Under the pieces are notes generated by a model that saw nothing but the letters and a program-made list of their open reading frames with translations, was not told where the DNA came from and did not search any database. This document shows positions 15,665 to 23,227 of a stretch of 53,882 nucleotides of DNA, piece by piece; within the stretch, counting starts at the first letter, position 1; each line of letters begins with the position of its first letter. The translations under genes and the position numbers were made by a program. The DNA is from an uncultured Clostridia bacterium (GTDB lineage: Bacteria > Bacillota > Clostridia > Christensenellales > Aristaeellaceae). The stretch spans positions 1 to 53,882 of the forward strand of contig CAMDVP010000001.1 in assembly GCA_945877525.1 (NCBI GenBank), in the 5' to 3' direction.

Positions 15665-16585
15665 TTATTCGCAGACCACCATGTCGCTGGTTCTGGCTCC
15701 ATCGGAGATCACCAGCGAATACTGGTACGAGCCATCCGCCTTGACCTGACGGCAGATGCGCAGGCCGTACTGCTCCGTGGCAGAGCCGCGCGCCAGTGTC
15801 AACTCGAACTCCGATTCATTGAGGTAACGGTCACGGCGGGTATCGTAAAAGTCAATCGACCACGTACCCGACCATTCCATCTCGCGCCCGCTCTCCAGCT
15901 GTGTCCTGCCGGTCATCGTTCCATCCTCGCGGAAGGTGATGCGGCTTGCGTTGATGGAGCTGCCCGCATACAGCCGCCAGCTGCCGAGCATGGCCTGACG
16001 CGCCTCGCTCAGCTCCATCACCGTCTCATACAGGCAGGCGGACGGCACAAAGCCGCGGAACCGCTCCTTGTCTGCCTCGGCTTCAATGTACGTCCATTCG
16101 CCCATGGTGCCCAGGCAAGTTACCCTCGTGTTTTCCGTCAGGCGTGCGAGGGGCGTGCGGCTGACCAGCGGATCATCTGTCACCTCCACATCGTAATGCA
16201 CCACGGAGGGGATGCTCGTGAGATTCAGCTCTGGCACCGTGACACCAGCGGGCAGCGCGTTCTTGTAGATGTAGCCGATGCGGTTGTGCGTATCGGTAAT
16301 GTCGTACTGCACGAGAATCCAGTCGTCCTCGCTGCCAAACACCTGAATCCAGCCGTTGGTGCTGACGCGGGCGCGGCCCTTTGCGCCGCGGATGCTCCTG
16401 CTGTCGGGCGCGGAATAGACGGGATAGGTCTGGTTTGAGGTAAAGGAGATCAGGGAGGCATTCAGCGTCCCCGCGGGAATCGACGGCACATTGGCGGTGT
16501 CGATCATTGTCGTGGCAGGCTCATCGGCCAAAGCAATCGCACAAAGCATAATCAGGGTGAGAATCAGAGTAAGCAGTTTCTTCAT
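15665..16585 (-). CDS. Secreted SH3-domain protein
   Basis: A 306-residue exported protein. Residues 1-20 are a signal peptide ending ALA. Two bacterial SH3-like modules follow: about 45-115 (YPVYSAPDSRSIRGAKGRAR, WIQVFGSEDDWILVQYD) and about 125-195 (DPLVSRTPLARLTENTRVTC, EWTYIEAE). The C-terminal part (about 205-306) begins LGSWRLYAGSSINASRITFR and looks like a small beta-barrel with an 'MTGR' turn. The start ATG 16585 has AAGGAG 12 bases upstream, longer than usual. It lies between YodL and topoisomerase genes. SH3 modules often bind the cell wall, so a wall-associated role in transfer is plausible but unproven. Confidence 0.75.
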   Translation of the reverse strand: MKKLLTLILTLIMLCAIALADEPATTMIDTANVPSIPAGTLNASLISFTSNQTYPVYSAPDSRSIRGAKGRARVSTNGWIQVFGSEDDWILVQYDITDTHNRIGYIYKNALPAGVTVPELNLTSIPSVVHYDVEVTDDPLVSRTPLARLTENTRVTCLGTMGEWTYIEAEADKERFRGFVPSACLYETVMELSEARQAMLGSWRLYAGSSINASRITFREDGTMTGRTQLESGREMEWSGTWSIDFYDTRRDRYLNESEFELTLARGSATEQYGLRICRQVKADGSYQYSLVISDGARTSDMVVCE

Positions 16586-16608
16586 ATTGTATTTTGGCTC
16601 CTTTCTTG

Positions 16609-18705
16609 TCAGTCGAAGGTGGGGCGGAGAATGGGTTTGCCGTCAGCATTGTAGTCAAGATGCAGCGTGGCAGCATATTGGGTATGGGTCTTTGCGGAGC
16701 GCAGGCCGACCTTGCGGACGCAGCCCTTCTCCAGCAGCTCCTTCACATCGCCGGAGGTCAGCGGCTTCTCCGCGTCCTTCAGAATGCCGCCGGTCTTCCA
16801 CAGCGCAAAGCTGCAGGTTCGGTTCTCGCACATATACCCCTTCGCACGCTCGGTGATCGCCGCACCGCACTTTGGACAGGCGCCGAGCGCCTCCCGTAGC
16901 GGCGGGAAAAGCTGCTCAGCATTCTTAGCACGCTTGGTGTCATGAGCTAGCTCATCCACAAACTGTCGAATATCGCGCATGAAGTCCTCAGACTTCTCCT
17001 GTCCCTGCTCGATGCGTCCCAGCCGCTGCTCCCACTCCGCTGTCAGCTGTGCGGAGCTCAGCTTGTCGGGCAGGATGGAGGTTAGCGCCTTTCCCTTGGC
17101 GGTCGGAATCAGGACTTTCTTTCGCTTTTCACCGACGCGCTCCACCAGCTTGGTTTCGATGAGCTTTTCCAGAATCGCCGCCCGCGTGGCAGGCGTGCCG
17201 ATCCCCTTGTGCTCCGCATCCTCCGGCATGTCCTCCTTGCCTGCGCTCTCCATCGCGTGCAGGATCGTCCCTTCGGTGTGATGGGCCGGAGGCGTGGTCT
17301 GCCCCTCACGGATTGCCGCCTTGGGGAAGGGAAACTCGAAGCCTTCGGTCATCTCTTCCGGCACCATCAGGGGATTGTCCGCATCCTTTTCATCGACACC
17401 TGCGCCGATGCTGCCGCGGAAGGCGCACCAGATGCGCTTCCACCCCATTTGCACAATGCGCTTACCTTTTGCAGTGAAGTCATGCCCGGCGCACTCGATA
17501 TGCAGGACGGTTTCCTCATAAACGCAGGGATTGTCCAGCGCGCAGAGCAGTCTTGCACAGACCAGAAACAGAAGATCATGTTCGCCGGTGGTCAGCGCCC
17601 GGATGGCCGCTTCCTGACCGGGCATCATGGTCGTCGGAATCAGCGCATGGTGATCCGTCACCTTGGCGTCATTGATCACCGCTTCAACGCGGATTGCGGG
17701 TTCAAGGCCATCTGCAAAAGGCAGTACGCCACAAACTCTGGAAGCCAGCTCGGGCAGCCCGGCTGCCATGTCATGCGTCAGATACCGGCTGTCGGTTCGC
17801 GGATAGGTCAGCAGCTTCTTTTCATACAGTCCCTGGGCGTAGTCGAGCGTCTGCTGTGCCGTGAAGCCATAGAGCTTGTTCGCGTCCCGCTGCAGGCTGG
17901 TCAGGTCATACAGCGCAGGCGGGTTCTCGTTCCGCTGCGTATGCTCCATCGACTTCACAACCGCATTGCTGTGATTGCAGGCATCCATCAGCTGGCGCGC
18001 TTCGTTGAGATCGGCAAAGCGTTCCGATTCGGCGCTCACGTCGCGCCCGGTATCCAGCACGACCTTGTAGAAGGTCTCCGGCCTGAACTCCGCAATATCC
18101 TTTTCTCTCTGCGAGAGCATGGCCAGCGTCGGGGACATGACGCGCCCGATATGCAGCGTCGGGCCGTAAAGCAGGGAGTACAGGCGCGTGGCGTTCATGC
18201 CGATGAGCCAATCCGCCTGGGCGCGGCAAAGCGCTGCCTGATACAGATTGTCGTAAGCGGACATCGGCTTCATGCTGCGGAAGCCCTCGCGGATGGCGCT
18301 TTCCTCCATCGAGGAGATCCACAGGCGGCGCACAGATTTCCGGCACTGCGCCGCCTGATAGACCAGCCGGAAGATCAGCTCGCCCTCGCGTCCTGCGTCC
18401 GTCGCGCAGATGATGCCCGTGACGCGGGGATCGTTCATCAGCGCCTTGAGGATATCAAACTGCTTTTTGGTTTCTGCGGTGACGGTGTACTGCCATTTCT
18501 CAGGGATGATCGGCAGATCCGCGTAGCGCCAGCGGGCGTACTTGGTATCGTAGACCTCAGGCAGCGCCAGCTCGACGAGATGCCCGACGCACCAGCTGAC
18601 CAGAAATCCCTTGCCCTGCAGATAGCCGTTCTGACGTTCGGTAGCGCCCACAACCTCCGCAATCGCCCTTGCGACACTCGGCTTTTCCGTAATAATCAAT
18701 TCCAT
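16609..18705 (-). CDS. topB: DNA topoisomerase III (type IA)
   Basis: A 698-residue type IA topoisomerase. The TOPRIM domain begins at the N-terminus (LIITEKPSVARAIAEVVGA; ATDAGREGELIFRLVY near 105, with the DxD-type acidic residues). The active-site tyrosine is in LLTYPRTDSRYLT (about residue 302). A late region has EHKGIGTPATRAAILEKLIE. The C-terminus carries a zinc ribbon (CPKCGAAIT ... CENRTC, about 615-640). Such ICE-borne TopB enzymes relax or decatenate single-stranded regions during transfer or replication. ATG 18705 follows GGAGGAAAGAAT. Length is normal; the gene is intact. Confidence 0.95.
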   Translation of the reverse strand: MELIITEKPSVARAIAEVVGATERQNGYLQGKGFLVSWCVGHLVELALPEVYDTKYARWRYADLPIIPEKWQYTVTAETKKQFDILKALMNDPRVTGIICATDAGREGELIFRLVYQAAQCRKSVRRLWISSMEESAIREGFRSMKPMSAYDNLYQAALCRAQADWLIGMNATRLYSLLYGPTLHIGRVMSPTLAMLSQREKDIAEFRPETFYKVVLDTGRDVSAESERFADLNEARQLMDACNHSNAVVKSMEHTQRNENPPALYDLTSLQRDANKLYGFTAQQTLDYAQGLYEKKLLTYPRTDSRYLTHDMAAGLPELASRVCGVLPFADGLEPAIRVEAVINDAKVTDHHALIPTTMMPGQEAAIRALTTGEHDLLFLVCARLLCALDNPCVYEETVLHIECAGHDFTAKGKRIVQMGWKRIWCAFRGSIGAGVDEKDADNPLMVPEEMTEGFEFPFPKAAIREGQTTPPAHHTEGTILHAMESAGKEDMPEDAEHKGIGTPATRAAILEKLIETKLVERVGEKRKKVLIPTAKGKALTSILPDKLSSAQLTAEWEQRLGRIEQGQEKSEDFMRDIRQFVDELAHDTKRAKNAEQLFPPLREALGACPKCGAAITERAKGYMCENRTCSFALWKTGGILKDAEKPLTSGDVKELLEKGCVRKVGLRSAKTHTQYAATLHLDYNADGKPILRPTFD

Positions 18706-18729
18706 ATTCTTTCCTCCGTGTATGCGTTA

Positions 18730-18751
18730 CCCCGAAGCGGATGCTCCGGGG
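18730..18751. other. Intergenic hairpin before topB
   Basis: CCCCGAAG (18730-18737) and CTCCGGGG (18744-18751) form an 8-bp stem (one wobble on the minus strand) around a six-base loop, with no T-tract. It lies between the CD1107-like gene and topB and may protect or separate the two messages. Confidence 0.5.
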
Positions 18752-18756
18752 CTGTG

Positions 18757-20148
18757 TTACTTCTGTTCGGTGCTTTCGTCCTCGTCATCGTCGTCGAGAT
18801 CGAGCTCGCTGTCCGCACGTCGCGCGGTGGGCTGATTCCTGCCTTTCAGGAAAATGACCGCGCCAACGACACCGATGCCCACAATGGCGAAAAGCGCGAG
18901 CAGCGCCGTGGTCTTGTCGGTCGTGGGCTGCGCAGGTGCCTGCGTCGGCTGCGGCGTTATCGCGGGAACCGTAGTCGGTTCAGGGGTCACATAAATGATC
19001 TCCGGCGTAGGCGTGGGCACGGCTTCCTTTTCTTCATCGGACATCAGCGCCAACAGGTCGCGCTCATCGACGAGGTTCAGGAAATACGTCTCGTACATCT
19101 CTGCATCCTCGTCAACCGGCTTGTCGTAGTCGATGACAAGATAGAAAGTATTGCCGTTCTTTGTTTGCAGCGTGATGAACTGCTTGTTGGTTGCCGCAGA
19201 GTACAGCACATCCAGTGTATGGCTGTTGCCGTCCGCCTGATATGGCATACCGGGGCCGATGGTGATGTACTCGGTCTTGATGATCGTCTCCGGCGTGGGT
19301 GCGGCGGTCGGCTCCGTCGTGGGATCAGGCTCGTCCTGCACATAGATGAGCGAGCTGCCCAGGCCGCTAAAGTGGTTGGACGCAGGCGTCGGCGTAGCTG
19401 TGGGTGCAGCAGTCGGCGTGGCTGTCGTCTCATCAGCCGGCTTCTTCGTCGGCTTCGGCGTAGCCGTCGGCACGGGCGTGGGGTCGGCGGGCTTTTCATA
19501 ATGCGGATTGGAAAGCGTGACCGGCTCGGAGAAGTTGCCCGCATAGTCAAAGGCACGGACAGCCAGCTTCTCAAACTGGTTCATGTTCTGATCCAGCTCC
19601 ACATTCAGTGTACCGTTGACCAGCGTGGTGAACAGCATACTGTTGACCTGCACACCGGCGACGCCGGACAGATCATCTTTGGCATCAACCTGAAGGGTCG
19701 TGCCGTTGATGGACGCGGTCAGCACCGGCGCTGTCAGGTCGATGCACGTCACCTCCGCGCTTTCCTCGAACGCATGTCCATGCGGATCGGTCACGCGCAG
19801 GGTGAAAGTGCCATTTTCGTGGAGCGTCAGCTCAGCGCGGCCATCTGCAAACAGGTTTTCGCAGTCCACCCAGTTGCCGTCATCCATCCGGTACTCGATT
19901 CTCTGCCAGCCCAGCCTGTCTTTGTCCGTGATGGACACCTTCATGACGGCTCCGTTGCCGCTTGTCCAGCCGCCCGGCGCAGTCAGGATGATTCTGTACG
20001 GCGAGACGCTTTCCATGGGCACCTCCGTGGGCGCAGGCGCACCCTCCGCGATAGCCAAAGCGGGCGAAAAAGCTGCTGCACATGCAGCCAGCAGAAGAAA
20101 TACCGCCATACCCAGCGGCAGAACACGCTTACACATCGTCATCATCAT
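18757..20148 (-). CDS. CD1107-like mobile element surface protein (DUF4366)
   Basis: A 463-residue exported, membrane-anchored protein. It has a signal peptide (about 1-35), an Ig-like region (about 45-215), a Pro/Thr linker rich in TPTP and PTATP (about 225-265), the DUF4366 core (about 285-360; FITLQTKNGNTFYLVIDYDK, YFLNLVDERDLLALMS), a second TP-rich linker, a membrane segment (about 413-435) and an acidic DDDDED tail inside the cell. CD1107 proteins precede the transfer ATPase genes in Tn1549/CTn elements and are thought to belong to the mating channel. ATG 20148 is preceded by AGGAGGTGATGG and overlaps the end of the DUF4315 gene by 20 bases. Confidence 0.86.
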   Translation of the reverse strand: MMMTMCKRVLPLGMAVFLLLAACAAAFSPALAIAEGAPAPTEVPMESVSPYRIILTAPGGWTSGNGAVMKVSITDKDRLGWQRIEYRMDDGNWVDCENLFADGRAELTLHENGTFTLRVTDPHGHAFEESAEVTCIDLTAPVLTASINGTTLQVDAKDDLSGVAGVQVNSMLFTTLVNGTLNVELDQNMNQFEKLAVRAFDYAGNFSEPVTLSNPHYEKPADPTPVPTATPKPTKKPADETTATPTAAPTATPTPASNHFSGLGSSLIYVQDEPDPTTEPTAAPTPETIIKTEYITIGPGMPYQADGNSHTLDVLYSAATNKQFITLQTKNGNTFYLVIDYDKPVDEDAEMYETYFLNLVDERDLLALMSDEEKEAVPTPTPEIIYVTPEPTTVPAITPQPTQAPAQPTTDKTTALLALFAIVGIGVVGAVIFLKGRNQPTARRADSELDLDDDDEDESTEQK

Positions 20149-20455
20149 CCATCACCTCCTCATCAGGCAGCGTGGCAGGAGCATCTGCATCGGCAAGCGC
20201 AGCCTGCACATCTTTGGGCAGCTCAGGCACCAGCCTGTCCCCAAACATGGATTTCATGATTTCCGCGAGCTGCTCCGGGGTCACGTTGTACAGCTCCGCC
20301 GTCGCATGGATGGCCGTGCGGTCAGCCTGCTTGACAAGGCCGCGCAGGTCTTCCACCTCTGCCTGAAGCTCGATCAGCTCCTGCTCCCGTCTGTCAAGCA
20401 GCGCATGGAGCTTCTGTCGGTCGGCGGGATAGCGCTTCTTTTTCTTTTCAGTCAT
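20129..20455 (-). CDS. DUF4315-like coiled-coil protein
   Basis: A 108-residue cytoplasmic protein: a coiled coil (about 10-45, QKLHALLDRREQELIELQAE) followed by the small helical motif YNVTPEQLAEIMKSM (about 56-70), the arrangement of DUF4315 proteins found between CD1107 and NlpC/P60 genes in this ICE family. A very acidic tail ends DDDDDV. Start ATG 20455 follows GGAGGAACC. The last 20 bases overlap the start of the CD1107-like gene, implying translational coupling. Similarity to DUF4315 is by order and pattern rather than strong identity. Confidence 0.65.
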   Translation of the reverse strand: MTEKKKKRYPADRQKLHALLDRREQELIELQAEVEDLRGLVKQADRTAIHATAELYNVTPEQLAEIMKSMFGDRLVPELPKDVQAALADADAPATLPDEEVMDDDDDV

Positions 20456-20464
20456 GGTTCCTCC

Positions 20465-21163
20465 TTAAAGTGGCAGGCGGCCAAAGCCATACAGTCGCTT
20501 GGACCATTTTTCGCTTTTCAGGTCGGCAAAACCGACCGGGTCGCCTGCGTGAATCATCATGTCATTGCCCACATAGATGCCTACATGGGTGATGCCCTTG
20601 ACATCCGCGCCCATTGTTTTCTCGAAAAAAACGAGATCGCCGGGGCGCGCGTCCTCCTTGCTGACATCGCTGCACAGGGAGTAGAGCCCATTGGCGCCCA
20701 TCCGCCCTACGTCACATACACCGGATTTACAGAATACCCAGCAGACGAAGCCGGAACAGTCAAAGCCGGTATCGGGATTGCTGGCACCGTATACATAGGG
20801 ATAGCCGATGTACTTCTCTGCTTCAACCATCAGGGCAAGGAAATCGGGATCGGCCCGAAGAAGCTGCTCCGGTATGGTGTAGTTGACCAGCTTGTATTTG
20901 GACTGCACACCGCGAATCTTCACGTTAGTTTTGCCAACCGAGGAAATCACGGGGATGTCATCGTCTTCAACGCCCATGAAATACTGAGGGTCTTCCAGAA
21001 TCACGGATTCGCCGTTCCAGTTGTCCATGTCAAAGGTGCTTAAATCTTCCGCCGCTGCGCTCCGAACGGAGAGAAACAGGGAAAGCAGGAACAGCGCTGC
21101 GATGGCAGCGATCACCTGGCGGGCGATGGTCACAGTGCGGTTTTCGTTGTTCCGATTCATCAT
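20465..21163 (-). CDS. NlpC/P60 cell-wall hydrolase (short form)
   Basis: A 232-residue exported endopeptidase expected to cut peptidoglycan peptides and let the transfer channel pass the wall. An N-terminal hydrophobic segment (about 14-36) acts as signal or anchor. The NlpC/P60 domain fills about 110-232: catalytic cysteine in FDCSGFV (near residue 136), histidine in GITHVGIYVG (near 183) and a third polar residue in IHAGDP (near 195). ATG 21163 and TTG 21166 are adjacent possible starts behind AAAGGAG. The catalytic domain closely resembles the C-terminal domain of the next gene upstream (21236-23206), suggesting a duplication. Confidence 0.9.
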   Translation of the reverse strand: MMNRNNENRTVTIARQVIAAIAALFLLSLFLSVRSAAAEDLSTFDMDNWNGESVILEDPQYFMGVEDDDIPVISSVGKTNVKIRGVQSKYKLVNYTIPEQLLRADPDFLALMVEAEKYIGYPYVYGASNPDTGFDCSGFVCWVFCKSGVCDVGRMGANGLYSLCSDVSKEDARPGDLVFFEKTMGADVKGITHVGIYVGNDMMIHAGDPVGFADLKSEKWSKRLYGFGRLPL

Positions 21164-21195
21164 CAATGGGATACTCCTTTCTTATCTGTGCATGG

Positions 21196-21223
21196 AAAAG
21201 GAGCCCTGCAGATGCAAGGCCCC
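21196..21223 (-). terminator. Terminator-like hairpin between the two NlpC/P60 genes
   Basis: Minus strand GGGGCCTTGCA (21223-21213) pairs with TGCAGGGCTCC (21210-21200), followed by TTTT. The stem starts almost without loop, so the top base pairs probably open. It lies between the long and short NlpC/P60 genes and could reduce expression of the downstream copy. Confidence 0.5.
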
Positions 21224-21235
21224 TTGTATCGATCA

Positions 21236-23206
21236 TCAGTTGGGTACTCGTCCAAACGAGTGGAAATGCGTCTGCCAATAGGCATCGCTGAGATCGGCAT
21301 AGCCGATGGGGTTGCCGCAGTGCAGCATCATCCCGTTGCCCACATAGATGCCGCAATGCGTGATTCCAGCGACATCCGCGCCCATCGTGCCTTCAAAAAA
21401 CACGATGTCTCCGGGCTTCGCCTGGTCATCCGGCACGGTGCGGCACAGGCTGCGCAGCCCCTTGGCTCCCAGCCTGCCGGTGTTGTAAACACCGCTGTTT
21501 GTGAATACATACGAGACAAAGCCGGAGCAGTCAAAGCTGGTTTCCGGGCTTGCACCGCCCCAGACATAGGGATAGCCGATGTACTTGGTTGCCTCCTCCA
21601 TCAGCGCGGCGAATGAAGGATCGGCATCCAGGGTTTCCTGCGGAATGTCGTAGAGGGTTGGGTCGCGGAGTGGTACTGCATACGGGTTGCCGGAGAAGAT
21701 GCCCTCCATATTGCCATGCGAGGCCATGTACAGCGCGTACATGCCCATGGTGTGATGGCTCATGCTGACAACCGGCAGATGGGAGAGGTTCTTGTTTTCC
21801 AGCTTCACGTTGCAGATGCTGTACGCATAGGGCACCTGCACGTCATAGGTGTACGTTTCAGTGTGCTGCTGCCCGGTGACAGGGTCGGTCACGATGCGTG
21901 TGCCGGTTCTCGTCTCCGTCCGGTATCGGGTTTCCGTTGAGACGGTCTGGGTCACAACGTATTGCAGATCGAAATATTTCTCAATGACCGGATAAGCCGA
22001 ATCCAGCGTCCAATCCTGCCCGTCGTAATACGCGGAAATGATGGCGATGAGCACATAGGGATCATGCCAGATTTCATCGGCATCCACATGGTATTCGTCA
22101 TAGCCGGGATGGTACTGCTCATAGCGATCCATTTCGTCCTGAAGCTCCCGCTCCTTGGCCGCAAAGGCGCGCTCCGCGGCGCGCACATCGTCCTCCGTCG
22201 CCGGATAGGTGCCGATGATGAGCGATTCCAGCACCGATTGCGCTAGCGGCGTGCAGGATTGCAGACTGCCCATGAGGATCAGCAGCATTCCACACAGGAG
22301 GAGAATCATCAGGGAGGACGGATGGCTTTGGAAGAACTCTGCCATCCGTCCCGTGACATTACCCGCTCCGCGAACGGTCTTGCCCGTGGCAGCGGCGCTT
22401 TTTCCTGCGTCGCTCACGGCATTACCGGCAGCCTTCATCGCGGCGTATTCCTTGCGAATGGCGCGCTTTTGCTGCCAGCGGGACAGCGGGTTGCTGGTGA
22501 ATTGCGGATTCTCCGCTCGCTGTTTGGCCTCCAGATACCGAATGTTGGCTTCATCCAGCGCACGTTCAGCCTTTTGCGCCTGCTGATAGGGACGCAGCTT
22601 GTGCGCATGATAGGCATGTTCGCCCATCTGCAAGGCGGAGGTATTGAGCCTGTCGCCCTGCAGCCCCGCGCTTACCGCAGCATTGTCATCCTCATTGGCC
22701 TCCGCAAGCTGCTGGTGCAGCTGCTCATGCGCCGATTCTATCGGACGGTGAACAGGATGCCGGAGACGGGAGGGCGGCTTTGCCTCGGTTTCCTCAAAAC
22801 GGAGACGGAGTTTCTTTTTCCTGGCATGGGGCGCAGAAGCATTGCCCGTCTCTGCTGTTCGTGTCGCCGGACACGCGGAAATGGGCACTTTCCCGGAGGG
22901 GTTTGCGCCAGCGGGAGAGCGTCCACCCTTTGCTGCCTGTTTCTTCTGCTGGGAAGGCTCAGGGGATGGTGATGCCGGTTCATGCAGTTCAGCCGCATCC
23001 ACTTCACTCTGCTGAATGGCACTCTGCTCGGTTTGAACCTCCTCGGCGGTCAGTTTCAGGCGGCGCTTTTGCAGCGTCTTTTTAGCCTCATCGTATCGGT
23101 CGGCAGCTTTTTCTGCCTTTTCCGCCTTTTTTGCCAGCTTCGGGTTTTCCAGCTCCTCCTTCGAGAAGCGAAGCCGGGGAGAATCGCGGTTATGGAGTTC
23201 ACTCAA
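21236..23206 (-). CDS. CD1108-like NlpC/P60 transfer protein (TraG/VirB1-like hydrolase)
   Basis: A 656-residue protein. The first 230 residues are charged, Lys/Arg/Ala-rich and cytoplasmic, with coiled-coil stretches. A membrane segment (about 300-320; SLMILLLCGMLLILMGSL) is followed by an extracellular region with a helical coil and a Tyr/Thr-rich segment, then an NlpC/P60 domain at about 530-656 (FDCSGFVSYVF with the catalytic cysteine, GITHCGIYVG with the histidine, LHCGNP). This architecture is that of CD1108-family mobile element proteins. The start TTG 23206 is preferred: AGGAGG lies eight bases upstream, while the earlier GTG at 23215 overlaps that site. It follows the VirB4 gene by about 20 bases. 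Confidence 0.88.
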   Translation of the reverse strand: MSELHNRDSPRLRFSKEELENPKLAKKAEKAEKAADRYDEAKKTLQKRRLKLTAEEVQTEQSAIQQSEVDAAELHEPASPSPEPSQQKKQAAKGGRSPAGANPSGKVPISACPATRTAETGNASAPHARKKKLRLRFEETEAKPPSRLRHPVHRPIESAHEQLHQQLAEANEDDNAAVSAGLQGDRLNTSALQMGEHAYHAHKLRPYQQAQKAERALDEANIRYLEAKQRAENPQFTSNPLSRWQQKRAIRKEYAAMKAAGNAVSDAGKSAAATGKTVRGAGNVTGRMAEFFQSHPSSLMILLLCGMLLILMGSLQSCTPLAQSVLESLIIGTYPATEDDVRAAERAFAAKERELQDEMDRYEQYHPGYDEYHVDADEIWHDPYVLIAIISAYYDGQDWTLDSAYPVIEKYFDLQYVVTQTVSTETRYRTETRTGTRIVTDPVTGQQHTETYTYDVQVPYAYSICNVKLENKNLSHLPVVSMSHHTMGMYALYMASHGNMEGIFSGNPYAVPLRDPTLYDIPQETLDADPSFAALMEEATKYIGYPYVWGGASPETSFDCSGFVSYVFTNSGVYNTGRLGAKGLRSLCRTVPDDQAKPGDIVFFEGTMGADVAGITHCGIYVGNGMMLHCGNPIGYADLSDAYWQTHFHSFGRVPN

Positions 23207-23227
23207 TTCAATCACCTCCTTGGAACA

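Noticed and set aside
17209..20259. 1016-residue plus-strand reading frame opposite topB and the CD1107-like gene
   Set aside because: Crosses two real genes and their intergenic gap; Arg/His/Leu-rich shadow translation without any recognisable motif.
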